From the NCBI GenBank assembly GCA_031274115.1, contig JAISQP010000125.1, positions 1 through 7,193 on the forward strand: a stretch of 7,193 bases of DNA. The letters run 5' to 3'. Of the stretch, positions 5,717 to 7,193 are shown in pieces. A model generated the notes under the pieces. That model had not been told where the DNA came from, ran no database searches, and saw only the letters and a program-made list of their open reading frames with translations. Both the position numbers and the translations under genes were made by a program. Positions within the stretch are counted from its first letter, which is position 1, and the number at the start of each line of letters is the position of its first letter. This DNA comes from Synergistaceae bacterium (lineage in GTDB: Bacteria > Synergistota > Synergistia > Synergistales > Synergistaceae).

Positions 5717-7146
5717 TGTGCGGGGTTTTCGGCGCTTTCAGCAAGACCGACTTCGTCGCCGAGGAGGTCTATCTGGGTCTCTCGGCGCTTCAGCATAGGG
5801 GCCAGGAGTCGGCCGGCGTAGCGTGGATCGACAGCTTCGGGCGGGTGAACTCCGCGAAGGGGATGGGGCTCGTCCACGAGGCGCTCGATCAGAACAGCCT
5901 CTCCATGACAAAGGTCACCTCCGCCATAGGGCACGTTCGATATTCCACCGCCGGGGGCTCTATGCTGCAAAACGCGCAGCCGATCTGCGCGAACTACGCT
6001 CAAGGCCCGGTTGCTATCGCCCATAACGGAAACCTTACGAACCTCGATGAGCTTCGCTCCATTCTTGAAAACAGGGGAGCGATATTTCAATCTACCTCGG
6101 ACACGGAGGCGATCCTGCACCTTGTAGCGCATCAGCCGGAAAAGAGCCCCCTCGACGCGCTTCGGTTCGCCCTCGGGCATACTCGGGGGGCGTTCAGCCT
6201 CGTCGTTCTGTTGGAGGAAGGCCTCGTGGCGGCGCGGGACCCGTGGGGATTCAGGCCGCTGGCTCTTGGAAAAAGAGGCGACAATTATTATGTGGCGTCG
6301 GAGTCGTGCGCTTTCAGCCTGCTTGGCGCGACCCTGGTGCGGGATATCGAACCGGGCGAGATACTTTTGATAAACGACAACGGCCTGTCATCGACATGGC
6401 TTCAGTCGGATTCCGACCGCCGATGGCTCTGTTCTTTCGAGTTCGTCTACTTAGCGAGGCCCGACAGCGTGATCGAGGGCAGATCAGTCTACAGAGCCCG
6501 CCAGGAGATGGGAAGGCGTCTCGCGAAAAACGGCGGCGGCGAGAGGTGCTTTATCAGCGGAAACGCGGATGACGCCGATTTCGTAGCCTATCTTCCCGAC
6601 AGCGGGACGACCGCCGCAATCGGTTACGCGGAGGAGTCCGGCCTTCCCTTCGAAGCCGCCGTCGTGCGAAACCGTTACGTCGGGCGCACTTTCATACAGC
6701 CGACGCAGCGCGTACGCGAGCTTGGAGTCCGCATAAAGCTCAGCCCGAATCAGGAGCTGTTCTCCGGCAGCAGCGCCATTCTTATTGACGACTCCATCGT
6801 GCGGGGAACGACGGCGGGGCTTGTCGTCTCCATGATAAGGGAGTGCCACGCGCGCGCCCTGCATCTTCGCATATCCTCGCCCCCGGTGCGCTACCCCTGT
6901 TACTACGGCATAGACACGCCGTCGAGAGGCGATCTCGCTGCGGCGAAGCAGTCGATAGAGGAGATGGCGGCGTCCGTCGGCGCCGACTCGCTGTGCTACC
7001 TGGGGAAGGAGGATATGATAGACGCAATAGGCCTGCCGGGCTCGTCTCTCTGCACGGCGTGCTTCGACGGCTCGTATCTGGACGATCACTCCGCAAAACA
7101 GGAGGCCGGCTGCAAGTTCGCGAGCTGCGGAAAAATTTTCGAGTGA
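5716..7146 (+). CDS. purF: Amidophosphoribosyltransferase PurF, [4Fe-4S] type
   Basis: A 476-residue enzyme for the first committed purine step: PRPP plus glutamine to phosphoribosylamine. The start is ATG 5716, one base into the purL stop, because it places Met-Cys at the N-terminus; Cys2 is the Ntn nucleophile exposed once Met is removed. The frame stays open upstream to 5563, but that extension lies wholly in purL and would bury Cys2. Glutaminase motifs: LQHRGQESAGV, GHVRYST, AHNGNLTN, SDTEAILHL. Phosphoribosyltransferase motifs: PDSGTTAAIGYAEESGLPFE and the PRPP loop ILIDDSIVRGTT with Asp358 and Asp359. Cys239 (CSFEFVYLARPDS), Cys395 (RYPCYYGID), Cys446 and Cys449 (CTACF) match the four cluster ligands of B. 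subtilis PurF, suggesting an oxygen-sensitive enzyme. Unlike the Bacillus enzyme there is no propeptide. It ends the cluster; the motif at 7166-7193 follows 20 nt later. Confidence 0.96.
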   Translation: MCGVFGAFSKTDFVAEEVYLGLSALQHRGQESAGVAWIDSFGRVNSAKGMGLVHEALDQNSLSMTKVTSAIGHVRYSTAGGSMLQNAQPICANYAQGPVAIAHNGNLTNLDELRSILENRGAIFQSTSDTEAILHLVAHQPEKSPLDALRFALGHTRGAFSLVVLLEEGLVAARDPWGFRPLALGKRGDNYYVASESCAFSLLGATLVRDIEPGEILLINDNGLSSTWLQSDSDRRWLCSFEFVYLARPDSVIEGRSVYRARQEMGRRLAKNGGGERCFISGNADDADFVAYLPDSGTTAAIGYAEESGLPFEAAVVRNRYVGRTFIQPTQRVRELGVRIKLSPNQELFSGSSAILIDDSIVRGTTAGLVVSMIRECHARALHLRISSPPVRYPCYYGIDTPSRGDLAAAKQSIEEMAASVGADSLCYLGKEDMIDAIGLPGSSLCTACFDGSYLDDHSAKQEAGCKFASCGKIFE

Positions 7147-7165
7147 TCTGGGGAAACGCCGCTTA

Positions 7166-7193
7166 AATCGCTAAAACGACATGCTGCCGTTTG
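7166..7193 (-). repeat. 28-bp hairpin-forming motif, downstream inverted copy (partner at 2430-2457)
   Basis: This is the reverse complement of 2430-2457 with one mismatch, lying in the last bases of the window and starting 20 nt after the purF stop. AAACG and CGTTT pair around ACATGCTGC, and the outer TCGC arm suggests the stem continues past the edge. It could serve as a 3'-end hairpin of the operon, but the following bases are not visible, so a T-tract cannot be judged. The match may extend beyond base 7193. Confidence 0.7.

Overview
The window is ordinary bacterial chromosome, moderately GC-rich over most of its length, with compact gene spacing and a conserved de novo purine block. It most likely comes from an anaerobe. 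PurF carries the four cysteines of the [4Fe-4S] type, PurL is the short (PurS/PurQ-dependent) form, and ATA and AGG codons are common despite the GC-rich coding. Protein flavour reminds me of Synergistota, but that is an impression from memory and not demonstrated.

Left part (1-972, minus strand): the first two thirds of a GPH/MelB-type sugar:cation symporter that runs off the left edge. Its frame is open and family-like for 305 codons, but codon 19 is TAG, so it reads as a recently inactivated gene unless the base is an error. It is visibly more AT-rich than the rest. A 324-bp divergent spacer (973-1296) follows, with an operator-like palindrome. Then comes a plus-strand gene (1297-2253) for an exported tandem-rhodanese protein whose usual catalytic cysteine is replaced by aspartate.

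The 302-bp spacer 2254-2555 is dense with structure. It holds two copies of a ~45-bp direct repeat on either side of a rho-independent terminator, 11-bp inverted repeats bounding a 111-bp element, a hairpin-forming 28-bp motif, and a good sigma-70-type promoter.

Right part (2556-7146): purS-purQ-purL-purF, all on the plus strand, with two start/stop overlaps and one 6-nt gap. PurS, PurQ and PurL together form the FGAM synthase complex (step 4). PurF is the committed first enzyme of the same pathway. The 28-bp motif found just upstream of the purS promoter reappears inverted, 27/28 identical, 20 nt after the purF stop at the very end of the window, so the pur block is bracketed by an inverted repeat.

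I see no defence system, CRISPR, tRNA, rRNA or transposase. The best second looks are the bracketing repeats, the Cys-less exported rhodanese, the nonsense codon in the transporter, and a degenerate C-terminal motif in PurL.
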